DNA of 32,428 bases from Caldilineaceae bacterium (GCA_026645575.1 JAPKMW010000117.1:1-32428), one strand, 5' to 3'; positions 16,783 to 24,233 are shown, counted from the first letter of the stretch. Translations and numbers: made by a program. The notes: generated from the sequence alone by a model not told the origin.

Positions 16783-16887
16783 TGATAGGTAGACAGGTAA
16801 ACAGGTACACAGGTCAATAAGACGTATATACCTGTCTACCTGTTTACCTGTTTACCTATCTACCTGTCTACCTGTCTACCTGTTTAC
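16783..16887. repeat. Head-to-head octamer tandem repeats (GACAGGTA type) between binding protein and oppB
   Basis: The right block (16830-16887) is seven 8-nt units, five of type ACCTGTCT/ACCTGTTT in near-perfect phase, plus a partial unit ending at the stop codon of the binding-protein gene (CTA at 16888-16890). The left block (16783-16814) is about four inverted units of type AGACAGGT. The spacer is 15 nt. The architecture matches the element at 14401-14506 although the octamer differs. Confidence 0.85.
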
Positions 16888-18888
16888 CTACTGCGCAAAA
16901 TAAAACTGCTCGGGATCCGCGGTGCCGGGGAAGCCGAGATCCCAGCCGGCGACGAGGCCGAAGTCCGGGACGTTGCGCAGGTTGTTGCTGACAATCAAGG
17001 CGCTGGGGTGGTCGCCGATGGTGCCGATGTAGAGCGGGCCATCTTCGATGTGAACTTTGTAGGCTTCGAGTAATTTGGCCTCGCGTTCGGCCGGATCAAC
17101 GGTGCTTAGGACATCCGTATAGCGCTCTTGCAGCCGTTCCAGCATGGAGCCGGGGCGGGGGGCAATGCCTTCTTTGCCGCCGGTCTGGTAGTAGAGACCA
17201 ATGCGCGCGCCGCCCATACAGTAGGTGACGCCTTCCACCGGCGCCCAGACAGTGGCTGCGGAGATCAGACCCCACGCCGCCGCGCTGCCCCAAGCGCGAA
17301 TCATCACTTCACCGGCCATCACGCGTTGGGAGAAGGTACTCCATTCGTCCGGCGCCACCACGGTCTTGAGACCAACCGCTTCCCAATCCTGCTTGATCAG
17401 TTCCATGGCGTCAATTGATTGGCGGTCATCCTGGGAGACCGAGACGATCAGTTCCAGCGGCGTGCCATCGGCCCGTTCGCGCAGACCGTCGCCATCGACA
17501 TCTTTGAGGCCAGCCTCATCCAAGAGCGCATTGGCCTGGTCGGGGTCAAAAGCAGCGGCCAGATTGACCCACTGGTCATAGACCGCTTTGCCGGCGTCGC
17601 TACGGAATTCCGGGCTTTCGGGGCTGAGGGCGGCCTGCCGGGGCTGGCCCAACCCCAGCGAAACCACTTCACTAATGCGGTCGCGGTTAATAGCAACCGA
17701 GAGCGCCGTGCGGAACTGCTGGTTATACATCAGATCGACAATGCCTTCATCCGGGTAATCGTAGTAGAGGATAAGCCAGGGCCAGGCATAGTCACCGCGC
17801 TTCCAGAGCTTGACGGTGTAGTTGCCCTGGGCTTCATTCTCCTTGAGAATCGGCACATCCTTGAGCGGAATGTCGCGCACCTGGAAGTCCAACTCGCCGG
17901 CAATGCCTTTGAGCGTGATCAACTCGGCGGCGTTGCCACCGGCGGGAACAATCTTGGCTTCGATGCGGTCGATATAGGGTAGTTGATTGCCGTCCGCATC
18001 CGTCTTCCAAAAGTAGGGGTTGCGCTCCATCGTCACGTGGTCGCCGGAGACATATTCAACCGTGCGCCAGGCATAGAGAACCGGCATATCGGGGTATTGG
18101 AGCGGATTGTTATAGCGCGCCAGCAACTCTTTGGCGTCGGCATTGGCGCTGTTGTGCTTGGGGTGGAACTGCTTCAAATAGTGCGACGGCACCAGATGCT
18201 GGGACGAGTTATAGAAGCCACGCGCCGCCAGATCAACAAAGAGCGGATGGGACGCAGCAAAGGTGAATTTCAACGTAAAATCATCCACCATCTCCACCTT
18301 CATCGGCTCACCGTTAACACGGGTGCCGGCGGGCGTCGAAAGGCCGATGCTCTCATCCAGCACCATCTCATTCCACCAGAAGAGATAGTCATTGGCCGTA
18401 AAGGGTTCGCCATCCGACCACTTGACACCCTGGCGCAATTTGGCCGTCAACTCGGTGGCGTCGTCATTCCACTCCCAGCTCTCTAAAAGGTTCGGACGAG
18501 TGCCGGAGACATCGCGCTCCCACTTGACCAACCCTTCGTTGCCGACAGTCATGCGCAGCCAGCCCAGGTTGTCGTCATTGGCGACCATGCGCAAGGTGCC
18601 GCCATATTGGCCGGCGCTCTCCACCGGCTCCAAGACCAACGGGTTGACCGGCAGGCGTTCTTCCACCGGCGGTAACGAACCCGCCGTCACCATTTCGGCT
18701 AACATGGGCGCTTCTTTGGAGGCGGCGGGCGCTGCTTCCTGGGTGGTACTCTGGGCGGCCTCTTGCGCGGGTTCAGCCGCTGCGGGTTCCGCCGGTTGCG
18801 CCGCCGGCGCGCCACAGCCCGCCAGCAATGCAATGATCATAAGCGCGGCAAGCCATTGCCATGCGCCACGGTTCCTCGTTCGAGACAT
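16888..18888 (-). CDS. ABC transporter substrate-binding lipoprotein, family 5
   Basis: 666 aa. The signal peptide ends in the lipobox L-L-A-G-C (Cys25), so the mature protein is a lipid-anchored extracellular binding protein. A linker of about 45 Ala/Glu/Pro/Gln residues follows, then the SBP_bac_5 fold starting near residue 85 (family motifs L-T-A-K-L-R-Q-G-V-K-W-S-D-G-E-P-F and Y-N-Q-Q-F-R-T-A-L-S-V-A-I-N-R-D). AAGGAG lies upstream of the ATG. It is the first gene of the operon, behind a consensus promoter with a leader of about 95 nt, and delivers substrate to OppB/OppC. The substrate is unknown: peptides are the default, oligosaccharides are possible given the sugar genes around. Confidence 0.93.
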   Translation of the reverse strand: MSRTRNRGAWQWLAALMIIALLAGCGAPAAQPAEPAAAEPAQEAAQSTTQEAAPAASKEAPMLAEMVTAGSLPPVEERLPVNPLVLEPVESAGQYGGTLRMVANDDNLGWLRMTVGNEGLVKWERDVSGTRPNLLESWEWNDDATELTAKLRQGVKWSDGEPFTANDYLFWWNEMVLDESIGLSTPAGTRVNGEPMKVEMVDDFTLKFTFAASHPLFVDLAARGFYNSSQHLVPSHYLKQFHPKHNSANADAKELLARYNNPLQYPDMPVLYAWRTVEYVSGDHVTMERNPYFWKTDADGNQLPYIDRIEAKIVPAGGNAAELITLKGIAGELDFQVRDIPLKDVPILKENEAQGNYTVKLWKRGDYAWPWLILYYDYPDEGIVDLMYNQQFRTALSVAINRDRISEVVSLGLGQPRQAALSPESPEFRSDAGKAVYDQWVNLAAAFDPDQANALLDEAGLKDVDGDGLRERADGTPLELIVSVSQDDRQSIDAMELIKQDWEAVGLKTVVAPDEWSTFSQRVMAGEVMIRAWGSAAAWGLISAATVWAPVEGVTYCMGGARIGLYYQTGGKEGIAPRPGSMLERLQERYTDVLSTVDPAEREAKLLEAYKVHIEDGPLYIGTIGDHPSALIVSNNLRNVPDFGLVAGWDLGFPGTADPEQFYFAQ

Positions 18889-18989
18889 AGTTCTCTCCTT
18901 ATCTGATGGAATAATGGGGTGGTGTTACACGACGTGTGTAGCGTGGGGAGGGCGCACGCCATAAGGGAAAAGCGTTGTGACTGGCTTGC

Positions 18990-19018
18990 ATTATAGTCAG
19001 TCAATCACAACCTGTCAA
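18990..19018 (-). promoter_or_regulatory. Perfect consensus promoter of the opp operon
   Basis: On the minus strand, TTGACA (19018-19013), a 17-nt spacer and TATAAT (18995-18990). The start is near 18983. The leader contains a small palindrome ACACGACGTGT (18927-18937) that might be an operator. Confidence 0.75.
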
Positions 19019-19061
19019 ACGACTTTTTTTAGGGTTTGCCCTGGCTGACTGTACTTTGACC

Positions 19062-19120
19062 GCTCTTGGCGAGTCCATGACTCGCAACTAGACAGAGCGA
19101 GTCACGGACTCGCCAAGAGC
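19062..19120 (-). repeat. 24-bp inverted repeat downstream of PhyH gene
   Basis: Arms 19062-19085 and 19097-19120 match at 23 of 24 positions around 11 nt. The single mismatch is A-C on the plus strand but a G-U wobble on the minus strand, so the fold is complete in a transcript coming from the PhyH genes. No U-run follows. It separates the PhyH pair from the opp promoter. Confidence 0.75.
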
Positions 19121-19148
19121 AGTGTGTCAGTTTATCTTTTACGAATGC

Positions 19149-20015
19149 TCACCCCCGCTTGTGGGGCATCATCCCCGGCAACAGGGGTGGGACCGGTTGG
19201 AGGATCTTGCGGCGGGCCGGCGTCAGGCGATCCAGCAGCGCTTGCGAATATTGATAGCCAAAGCGGGTGGCGGCCCAACTGACGCCATAGCGGAAGATTG
19301 TCACGCGGCGTTCGCCTTCGGTGTTGGTGCGGCTGCTGCCACCGTGCATAATGCCATCGACAAAGAGGAGGGCGTCGCCCTTGTCCATGTAGACCGGGAT
19401 CGCGCCTTCCAGATCATCCATGCGGTCGCCACGTCCATAGTCGCCGCGACCGGGGTGGTCAAAGTTGGATTTGTGGCTGCCCGGCACCACCATCGTCGGA
19501 CCGTCGCCTTCGTGAACGTCGGTCAAGGCGACAATCACGTTGCATTGACCACAGCGGAAGAGGCCATGCTCGTAAAGATAGCGACCGCGCAGCGCCCCCT
19601 GGTAGCCGCCGGAATGAACCGGGTGATGACCGCCAGAGCGACGGATTGAGGCGATGCACTCGTCGATAAACAGCCCTTCGACATAGCCCTTTTCTTCACC
19701 ACAGTAGTGGCGCAGATAGTTGATCCAGCTTGGATGGTCGATCAGGCGCTCAAAGGGTTCACCGGCTTCAACGACGTTGTGCAGTTCAAAGCCGGTGTCG
19801 CCCGTGTAGTCGCGGCGCTGGGTATTGCCCCACCACTCGCCATATTCGAGCGGCGGAAAGTTGTCAAAGGCTTCGTTCAGAGCGGCGAGCAACTCCGGTT
19901 CAACCGCATTCTTCAAAACCAGGTAGCCACGCAGGTCAAAGAGAAAATCATCCAGCGGAGTCGGGTTGCGTGGTTCGATGGGTTTGTTACTCGGTCGCTT
20001 TTTCGACTTTGACAT
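19149..20015 (-). CDS. Phytanoyl-CoA dioxygenase family protein with H-x-G site
   Basis: 288 aa. Family features are the N-terminal F-D-L-R-G-Y-L-V-L (26-34), the D-V-H-E-G-D-G-P-T-M-V-V-P-G-S-H-K strand (166-182), the distal His224 in G-I-M-H-G-G and an Arg cluster at 236-242 for 2-oxoglutarate. The proximal metal motif aligns to His134-Ser135-Gly136: its spacing to the distal His (90 residues) matches the two PhyH paralogues nearby, but the carboxylate of the usual H-x-D is Gly. I recall uncharacterised PhyH relatives with H-G-G here, so this may be a subfamily trait. The start has GAGG upstream and lies 29 nt inside the preceding PhyH gene. The reaction is unknown; an Fe(II)/2-oxoglutarate oxygenase is expected from the family. 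Confidence 0.88.
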   Translation of the reverse strand: MSKSKKRPSNKPIEPRNPTPLDDFLFDLRGYLVLKNAVEPELLAALNEAFDNFPPLEYGEWWGNTQRRDYTGDTGFELHNVVEAGEPFERLIDHPSWINYLRHYCGEEKGYVEGLFIDECIASIRRSGGHHPVHSGGYQGALRGRYLYEHGLFRCGQCNVIVALTDVHEGDGPTMVVPGSHKSNFDHPGRGDYGRGDRMDDLEGAIPVYMDKGDALLFVDGIMHGGSSRTNTEGERRVTIFRYGVSWAATRFGYQYSQALLDRLTPARRKILQPVPPLLPGMMPHKRG

Positions 20016-20823
20016 AGCCTGTCACCTCAATCATTGGTTGTCCATTGCGATCTACCCAGACGCCGCATTCGCTGCCATTGGCGCTCTGCTCCAATTCGAC
20101 GGCGCTGCCATCCATCCGCAACGCCGGGAAGTACCACTTGGAAACCTGCTGGGCATCCCCCTCGATGTAATGGGCAATGAGGCTGCGCCGGAAGCGATCA
20201 GCGGTAGTGTTGGGCAGCGAACCGTGGACGATTTGCCCATTAAAGAAAAGAACATCCCCCGGCTCCATGATGACCGAAGCAACCGGGTGATCATCCGGCA
20301 CCGGCACCGTCACATCGGTGAAGCTTTGGCTAGTGTCCGCCTTGACCGTGCAAAGGATCGGCCACTCCTGGCTACCGGGAACAACTTGCAAACAGCCATT
20401 CTCTTCGTCACAGCGATCGACCGCCATCCAGGCAGCGATACAGGTGCCGGGTTGGACACGCAAATAATAGTTGTCCTGGTGGAGCGCCTGACCGCGCGCG
20501 TGGGGCGGCTTAAAGTAGAACATAGTCTGCACGGCATACGGCTCTTTGCCCAGCAGCCCAGTGAGACATTCGTTAATCCGTGGTTCCAGTAACCAATTGA
20601 GCGAAACATCATCGTGGCGATGCATCATCATCAAGCGCGGCCATTGGAGCAGCGGATCGTTGTCGCTTGGATTGTTAATGCGCTTATCCATCCGGCCATT
20701 TTCGGCCAGCCGCATGTTGGTGTAATGCTCGCTGTACGTGGCGGCCTCTTCCGGGCTAAATAAGCCCTTGACGACAACATAGCCGTCGCGATCAAAGGCG
20801 GCTTTATGTTCGGCAGTAAACAA
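19987..20823 (-). CDS. Phytanoyl-CoA dioxygenase family protein
   Basis: 278 aa from a TTG codon with AGGAG ending 6 nt upstream. The canonical Fe(II) site is intact: His115-x-Asp117 in L-H-Q-D-N-Y-Y and distal His200 in Q-I-V-H-G-S-L, with Arg210/Arg213 placed for 2-oxoglutarate. The N-terminal D-R-D-G-Y-V-V-V-K-G-L-F (11-22) is typical. The 3' end overlaps the next PhyH gene by 29 nt, so the two are co-translated. It is divergent from an AraC-type regulator that probably controls it. Substrate unknown; family members hydroxylate diverse small molecules, not only phytanoyl-CoA. Confidence 0.92.
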   Translation of the reverse strand: MFTAEHKAAFDRDGYVVVKGLFSPEEAATYSEHYTNMRLAENGRMDKRINNPSDNDPLLQWPRLMMMHRHDDVSLNWLLEPRINECLTGLLGKEPYAVQTMFYFKPPHARGQALHQDNYYLRVQPGTCIAAWMAVDRCDEENGCLQVVPGSQEWPILCTVKADTSQSFTDVTVPVPDDHPVASVIMEPGDVLFFNGQIVHGSLPNTTADRFRRSLIAHYIEGDAQQVSKWYFPALRMDGSAVELEQSANGSECGVWVDRNGQPMIEVTGYVKVEKATE

Positions 20824-20865
20824 GATTGGCTCCTATTCTGACCAGAAAAACGGGAATATGATTTT

Positions 20866-20953
20866 ATGTTCACAGAGAGCGCAGAGATACACAGAGAGGT
20901 TTGCATTTTTCGCTGTGAATCTCTATGCTGCCTCTGTGTACTCTGTGTTCTAA
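20866..20953. repeat. Imperfect inverted repeat of CACAGAG type
   Basis: CACAGAGAGCGCAGAG and TACACAGAGAGG on the left (from about 20868) face CCTCTGTGTACTCTGTG (20931-20947) on the right. The arms are built from short CACAGAG units and pair in more than one register. Similar intergenic repeats are common in environmental genomes. It lies in the leader of the minus-strand PhyH pair. Confidence 0.6.
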
Positions 20954-20972
20954 ATTGTCGCGTGAAGTGCAG

Positions 20973-21001
20973 TTGTCAAGTGTGCTTGGTAAACGTATAC
21001 T
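20973..21001 (+). promoter_or_regulatory. Promoter of the AraC-type regulator
   Basis: TTGTCA (20973-20978), a 17-nt spacer and TATACT (20996-21001). The start is near 21008, with a leader of about 58 nt. Confidence 0.6.
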
Positions 21002-21015
21002 ACGAATCTGGCACT

Positions 21016-21044
21016 ATCATACGCACAAATGTTAACCTTGTCTA
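21016..21044 (-). promoter_or_regulatory. Promoter candidate for the divergent PhyH pair
   Basis: On the minus strand, TAGACA (21044-21039), a 17-nt spacer and TATGAT (21021-21016). It lies face to face with the regulator's promoter, so one bound protein could affect both. Its transcript would carry the CACAGAG repeat in a leader of about 185 nt. Confidence 0.5.
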
Positions 21045-21065
21045 TACACGGCCCTGCTATTCTTT

Positions 21066-21968
21066 ATGCACAATCATGCTATTGTTGATCCAGCGTTTCA
21101 TGAAACGAATCGTCAACCGATTACCCCAGCGCCGCCGGTAGGCGTTTGGGTGGCGAATCATTTTTGTGCGTCCTATGGCTATCATGTGCGGCGACCAGCA
21201 GGAACACACGATTGGTTGCTGACTTTTACGCTTGACGGCATGGGCTGCTATCGGCTGGACGACCAACCATTCCTCTGTCGTGCCGGTGATGTGATGCTCT
21301 TGGAGCCAGGGGCCATGCACGATTATGCTACCTTTGACCAGGCCCAGCCTTGGAATTTTTACTGGGTGCATTTTCTGCCTCGTCCCCATTGGGTGGAATG
21401 GCTGCAACTCCCGGCGCGCACAGTCGGGTTACGGGGCGTGACCATTGACGATGCCGCCATGAAGGAGCGGATCGAACAAGCCTTTGTCCGTCTGCTGCAC
21501 GATCTGCACAGTTCAACCCGCTTTCAGATGGATTTGGCCGCCACAGCATTGGAAGAAATTTTGATCTGCATTGCCCAACACCGGGAACGCACCAGCCCAC
21601 AAACACTCGACCCGCGCATTGCCGCCGTCTTGCAGCGGCTCAATGCCAACTATCGCGAGCCGGTGACGATTGCCGCGCTGGCGCAGCAGGTTTCGCTGTC
21701 GCCGTCACGGCTCTCGCATCTCTTCAAGGCGCAGGTGGGCCGGTCGATCATTGAGACGATGGTGTCGATTCGGCTGCACCAAACGGAACGCCTGCTCAAG
21801 TATACCTCCCTGCATATCGGCGAAATTGCCCACGAGGTAGGGTTTCAGTCGGCGTCATACTTTTCTCGCCAATTCAAGGCGCATTATGGTCTTAGCCCGG
21901 AAGCGTATCGGCAACAGCAGCAAAGGGAGGCGCCATTGCATAATAGCCCGTCCCATAGGGACGAATGA
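21066..21968 (+). CDS. AraC family transcriptional regulator
   Basis: 300 aa. The N-terminal cupin-like sensing domain spans about 25-110 (L-D-G-M-G-C-Y-R-L and R-A-G-D-V-M-L-L-E-P-G are typical of sugar-responsive members). Two helix-turn-helix units lie at about 201-221 and 250-270, followed by G-L-S-P-E-A-Y-R (275-282). The last residues N-S-P-S-H-R-D-E are encoded inside a repeat element, so the natural C-terminus may have been altered. No strong ribosome binding site is seen before the ATG. It is divergent from the PhyH pair and probably regulates it; the effector is unknown. Confidence 0.92.
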   Translation: MHNHAIVDPAFHETNRQPITPAPPVGVWVANHFCASYGYHVRRPAGTHDWLLTFTLDGMGCYRLDDQPFLCRAGDVMLLEPGAMHDYATFDQAQPWNFYWVHFLPRPHWVEWLQLPARTVGLRGVTIDDAAMKERIEQAFVRLLHDLHSSTRFQMDLAATALEEILICIAQHRERTSPQTLDPRIAAVLQRLNANYREPVTIAALAQQVSLSPSRLSHLFKAQVGRSIIETMVSIRLHQTERLLKYTSLHIGEIAHEVGFQSASYFSRQFKAHYGLSPEAYRQQQQREAPLHNSPSHRDE

Positions 21969-22026
21969 GGTTAGGGATAGGGAAAATTTTGTTCCTTGCT
22001 CCTAAATTCAACCGTCCCTATGGGAC
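21950..22026. repeat. GTCCCATAGGGAC-type inverted repeat, copy 1
   Basis: GTCCCATAGGGAC (21950-21962) and its complement (22014-22026) form the outer arms; further pairing is partial (GGTTAGG with CCTAAATT). A second copy is at 30537-30633, sharing CAACCGTCCCTATGGGAC in the right arm. The left arm overlaps the 3' end of the AraC gene, whose TGA is at 21966-21968. Confidence 0.8.
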
Positions 22027-22047
22027 AAAAACAGACAGGGCTATCGA

Positions 22048-22794
22048 TTATTGATCACCCTTCCTTTGCCACGCCACCCCAGCAACCAATGGCGCATAGA
22101 GGTCATCTTCCAGATCAATGTGTAACATCGCTAACTCCGCCGCTGTCGGGGCACGCTCTTGAAATTGGACAAAGGGCAGGTCGCTGATCAGCGCCAGCGG
22201 CGTCCCTTCGTCGCCTTCACCCATGACCAGCACAGCAGCGGCAGCCAGGGCATGACTGACATTGGCTTTGGTCATGCGCAGCTTGCGGCCAAAGAGGTCA
22301 TTGCGCCCGATGTAGTCATTGAGCGCCAGAAAACCACTGTGAGCAATAGCGACGCCGGTCACGCCCCAACGCAGCGGCACCGGCGTGCTATCGGTGATGA
22401 TCACCCCCACCTGACGCAACCCAAAATGTTGACAGAGCCAGGCGCGCACTTCATCGGCCACCCGTTGCGGATCGCGCGGCCAGAGGACATAGTTGCCATT
22501 GGCATTCGATTCATCGATGCCGGCGTTGGGGGTCAGCAAATTGTCTTTGAGTGTGAGTGTCACCCCATAGCGACTGGCGCCAGGTGGCAGAAAGTGATCC
22601 GCTTCGGCTTCAATCAACTGTTGTCGATCCGCATCCGCCATTGCGACCACGCGTCCCTGACAAATCGACACGATTTTGGAGGTGATCGCCAAAATGCTTT
22701 GCTCCTCCATCTGAGGGAGATAGGTCGCCAAAATTGGCAGCAGATCGTAATCAGCAGTGGTGACGGGATGGGTTTGAATGGGTTGCACACGCAT
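22048..22794 (-). CDS. CofE-family gamma-glutamyl ligase
   Basis: 248 aa, a single CofE-like (F420_ligase) domain. Motifs are I-T-S-K-I-V-S (37-43), the metal/nucleotide loop T-P-N-A-G-I-D-E-S-N (88-97), T-D-S (134-136), L-N-D-Y-I-G-R-N-D-L-F-G-R (158-170) and M-G-E-G-D-E-G-T-P (191-199). CofE adds glutamates to F420-0. The T-P-V-P-L-R-W-G-V-T-G pattern is closer to the group annotated as putative folate-metabolism gamma-glutamate ligases than to CofE proper, so the acceptor is uncertain. No other F420 gene is in the window. It is divergent from the third PhyH gene and converges on the AraC gene. Confidence 0.85.
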   Translation of the reverse strand: MRVQPIQTHPVTTADYDLLPILATYLPQMEEQSILAITSKIVSICQGRVVAMADADRQQLIEAEADHFLPPGASRYGVTLTLKDNLLTPNAGIDESNANGNYVLWPRDPQRVADEVRAWLCQHFGLRQVGVIITDSTPVPLRWGVTGVAIAHSGFLALNDYIGRNDLFGRKLRMTKANVSHALAAAAVLVMGEGDEGTPLALISDLPFVQFQERAPTAAELAMLHIDLEDDLYAPLVAGVAWQRKGDQ

Positions 22795-22837
22795 AAAAAG
22801 GCTCTTCTTTCCCTGAAACTTTGGGTTACTTGGTTGA

Positions 22838-22866
22838 TTGACAGCACCGGCGGGTCATGCTATAGT
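22838..22866 (+). promoter_or_regulatory. Promoter of the third PhyH gene
   Basis: TTGACA (22838-22843), a 17-nt spacer and TATAGT (22861-22866). The start is near 22873, giving a 155-nt leader that contains a 25-bp perfect hairpin before the AAGGAG ribosome binding site. Confidence 0.7.
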
Positions 22867-22901
22867 TTCCGCCAACTATTGCTTGCCCTGCTTATTATAT
22901 C

Positions 22902-22994
22902 GTAACTACCAAGTCGTTCCGGCTCGTAGCCGGTCCGTGACCGGCGGTTGGGGACGCCGGTCACGGACCGGCTACGAGCGGGCTTAGTAGTTAC
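22902..22994 (+). repeat. Nested perfect inverted repeat in the PhyH leader
   Basis: The inner arms 22922-22946 and 22955-22979 are exact complements over 25 bp with an 8-nt loop. An outer pair GTAACTAC (22902-22909) and GTAGTTAC (22987-22994) is also perfect. The ribosome binding site (23013-23018) lies just outside, so folding leaves it free but could affect transcript stability or transcription. Confidence 0.85.
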
Positions 22995-23027
22995 ATCATA
23001 TCAAGGAACGCAAAGGAGCGTAAATCA

Positions 23028-23873
23028 GTGTCTGCCTCAAGTGCTACCCAGGAAGCAACGGCGCCGGCGGCCAAAGCGGCCCCCAGCGCAGCGGAACGTT
23101 TTTTCTTTGATAATAACGGCTATCTGGTTTTGGAAAGGTTTTTGAGCGCTGATCATGTCCAGCGACTAAGCGCAGCGTTGGATCGGGTCATCGCCCGGCG
23201 GCGTGCGCTGCAACAACAGAAGATCCCGCACACGGGTATGACCCAATTGAAAGGGGAACGCAGCACCCGCATCTTTTACATTCTCGATGATGACCCGCTC
23301 TTTCTCGAGATGCTTGACTGGCCGGCAATGGTCCCCTACATCAAAGGGTTGCTCAACCCCAAACCTCATCATCACGCCTCGGATGCGATTGTCGAAGTGG
23401 GGAGCGAACTCTTTAGCCGTGGCATGGGCTGGCATCTGGATGGTCACGACAACGGTTATCGCAATCTGGGGCGCCCGATCCCGCTGCTCCAACTCAAGCT
23501 CGGCTACTATCTCACTGACATGACCGAACCGGGCCAGGGCAACCTGACCCTCGTCCCTGGCAGCCACAAAGCGCTCCATGACGCTGATCCGGCCGATCTC
23601 AAGCGTCCCGATCTCTTCCCGGGCGCGATCCAGGTCTGTGCGCCGGCGGGCAGCGCCATTCTCTTTCACAACGCGCTCTGGCATTCGAGCGGCCCCTTTA
23701 CCAAGCAAGACGGGCAACGCACCATTCTCTACTATGCCTATGAACACCCGTGGATGATCGCTTCGCAGGAGCATTGGGGCTATTCCAAGGAGTTTTATAA
23801 TGCCCTCTCCCCGGAACGGCGCGCCTATTTTCATGGCTTTGTCTTCGACCCGCCGGAACAGCGGTGGGGGTAG
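23028..23873 (+). CDS. Phytanoyl-CoA dioxygenase family protein
   Basis: 281 aa from a GTG with AAGGAG 9 nt upstream. The N-terminal 20 residues are Ala/Ser-rich, then F-F-F-D-N-N-G-Y-L-V-L-E-R-F (25-38). The Fe(II) site is intact: His136-Leu-Asp138 in G-W-H-L-D-G-H-D and distal His219 in N-A-L-W-H-S-S-G-P, with Arg231 for 2-oxoglutarate. It is the third PhyH protein within 5 kb but is not close in sequence to the other two. It has its own promoter and ends in a clear terminator, so it is a single-gene unit. Substrate unknown. Confidence 0.92.
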   Translation: MSASSATQEATAPAAKAAPSAAERFFFDNNGYLVLERFLSADHVQRLSAALDRVIARRRALQQQKIPHTGMTQLKGERSTRIFYILDDDPLFLEMLDWPAMVPYIKGLLNPKPHHHASDAIVEVGSELFSRGMGWHLDGHDNGYRNLGRPIPLLQLKLGYYLTDMTEPGQGNLTLVPGSHKALHDADPADLKRPDLFPGAIQVCAPAGSAILFHNALWHSSGPFTKQDGQRTILYYAYEHPWMIASQEHWGYSKEFYNALSPERRAYFHGFVFDPPEQRWG

Positions 23874-23876
23874 ACG

Positions 23877-23920
23877 CAAAAGAGGGAGGGTGCATCGCTG
23901 ACTATGCCCTCCCTCTTTTG
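23877..23920 (+). terminator. Intrinsic terminator after the third PhyH gene
   Basis: CAAAAGAGGGAGGG (23877-23890) pairs with CCCTCCCTCTTTTG (23907-23920), extended by GCAT/ATGC in the loop. The U-rich end TTTTGTTG follows. It begins 3 nt after the stop codon. Confidence 0.8.
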
Positions 23921-23954
23921 TTGCTGTTAAAGAATTTTATTCAAAGCAAGCAGA

Positions 23955-24233
23955 CTACGCTGTTGCTTCTGCCGTCAACGGCATGAGCGGGAGGATGGTC
24001 GGCCAGCCACCGGCATTGCGGACATGCCACAGATCATAATTGTGTTGCAAATTTAGCCAAAATTCTGCTGATGTATTCGGAAACGCTTGCGACAGGCGCA
24101 AGGCCATCGCTGGCGTGACCGACTTCCCTTCGTTGACAATTTGGGAAATCGCCTTCCGTGAAACGCCAATCGTCTCGGCTAACTTTGTGTTGGTAACGCC
24201 GAGGGGGTCAAGGTATAGGTTCTTCAGATACAC
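23955..24233 (-). CDS. HigA-like antitoxin/XRE regulator, orphan and N-terminally short
   Basis: 92 aa from a GTG with GAGG 8 nt upstream. The helix-turn-helix is clear (G-V-T-N-T-K-L-A-E-T-I-G-V-S-R-K-A-I-S-Q, 12-31), followed by the HigA signature A-L-R-L-S-Q-A-F and S-A-E-F-W-L-N-L-Q-H-N-Y-D-L-W (55-69). The N-terminal H-P-G-E motif of HigA is absent. In the same frame just upstream the codons read Ala-stop-Gln where P-G-E/Q would be expected, so the N-terminus may be lost by mutation. No HigB toxin gene is present in the 120 nt before the divergent DUF4058 gene. It may act as a solo regulator or be decaying. Confidence 0.8.
   Translation of the reverse strand: MYLKNLYLDPLGVTNTKLAETIGVSRKAISQIVNEGKSVTPAMALRLSQAFPNTSAEFWLNLQHNYDLWHVRNAGGWPTILPLMPLTAEATA

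Noticed and set aside
16767..16817. N-terminal extension of OppB
   Set aside because: Those codons are read from the octamer repeat; the permease family starts at the GTG at 16766.
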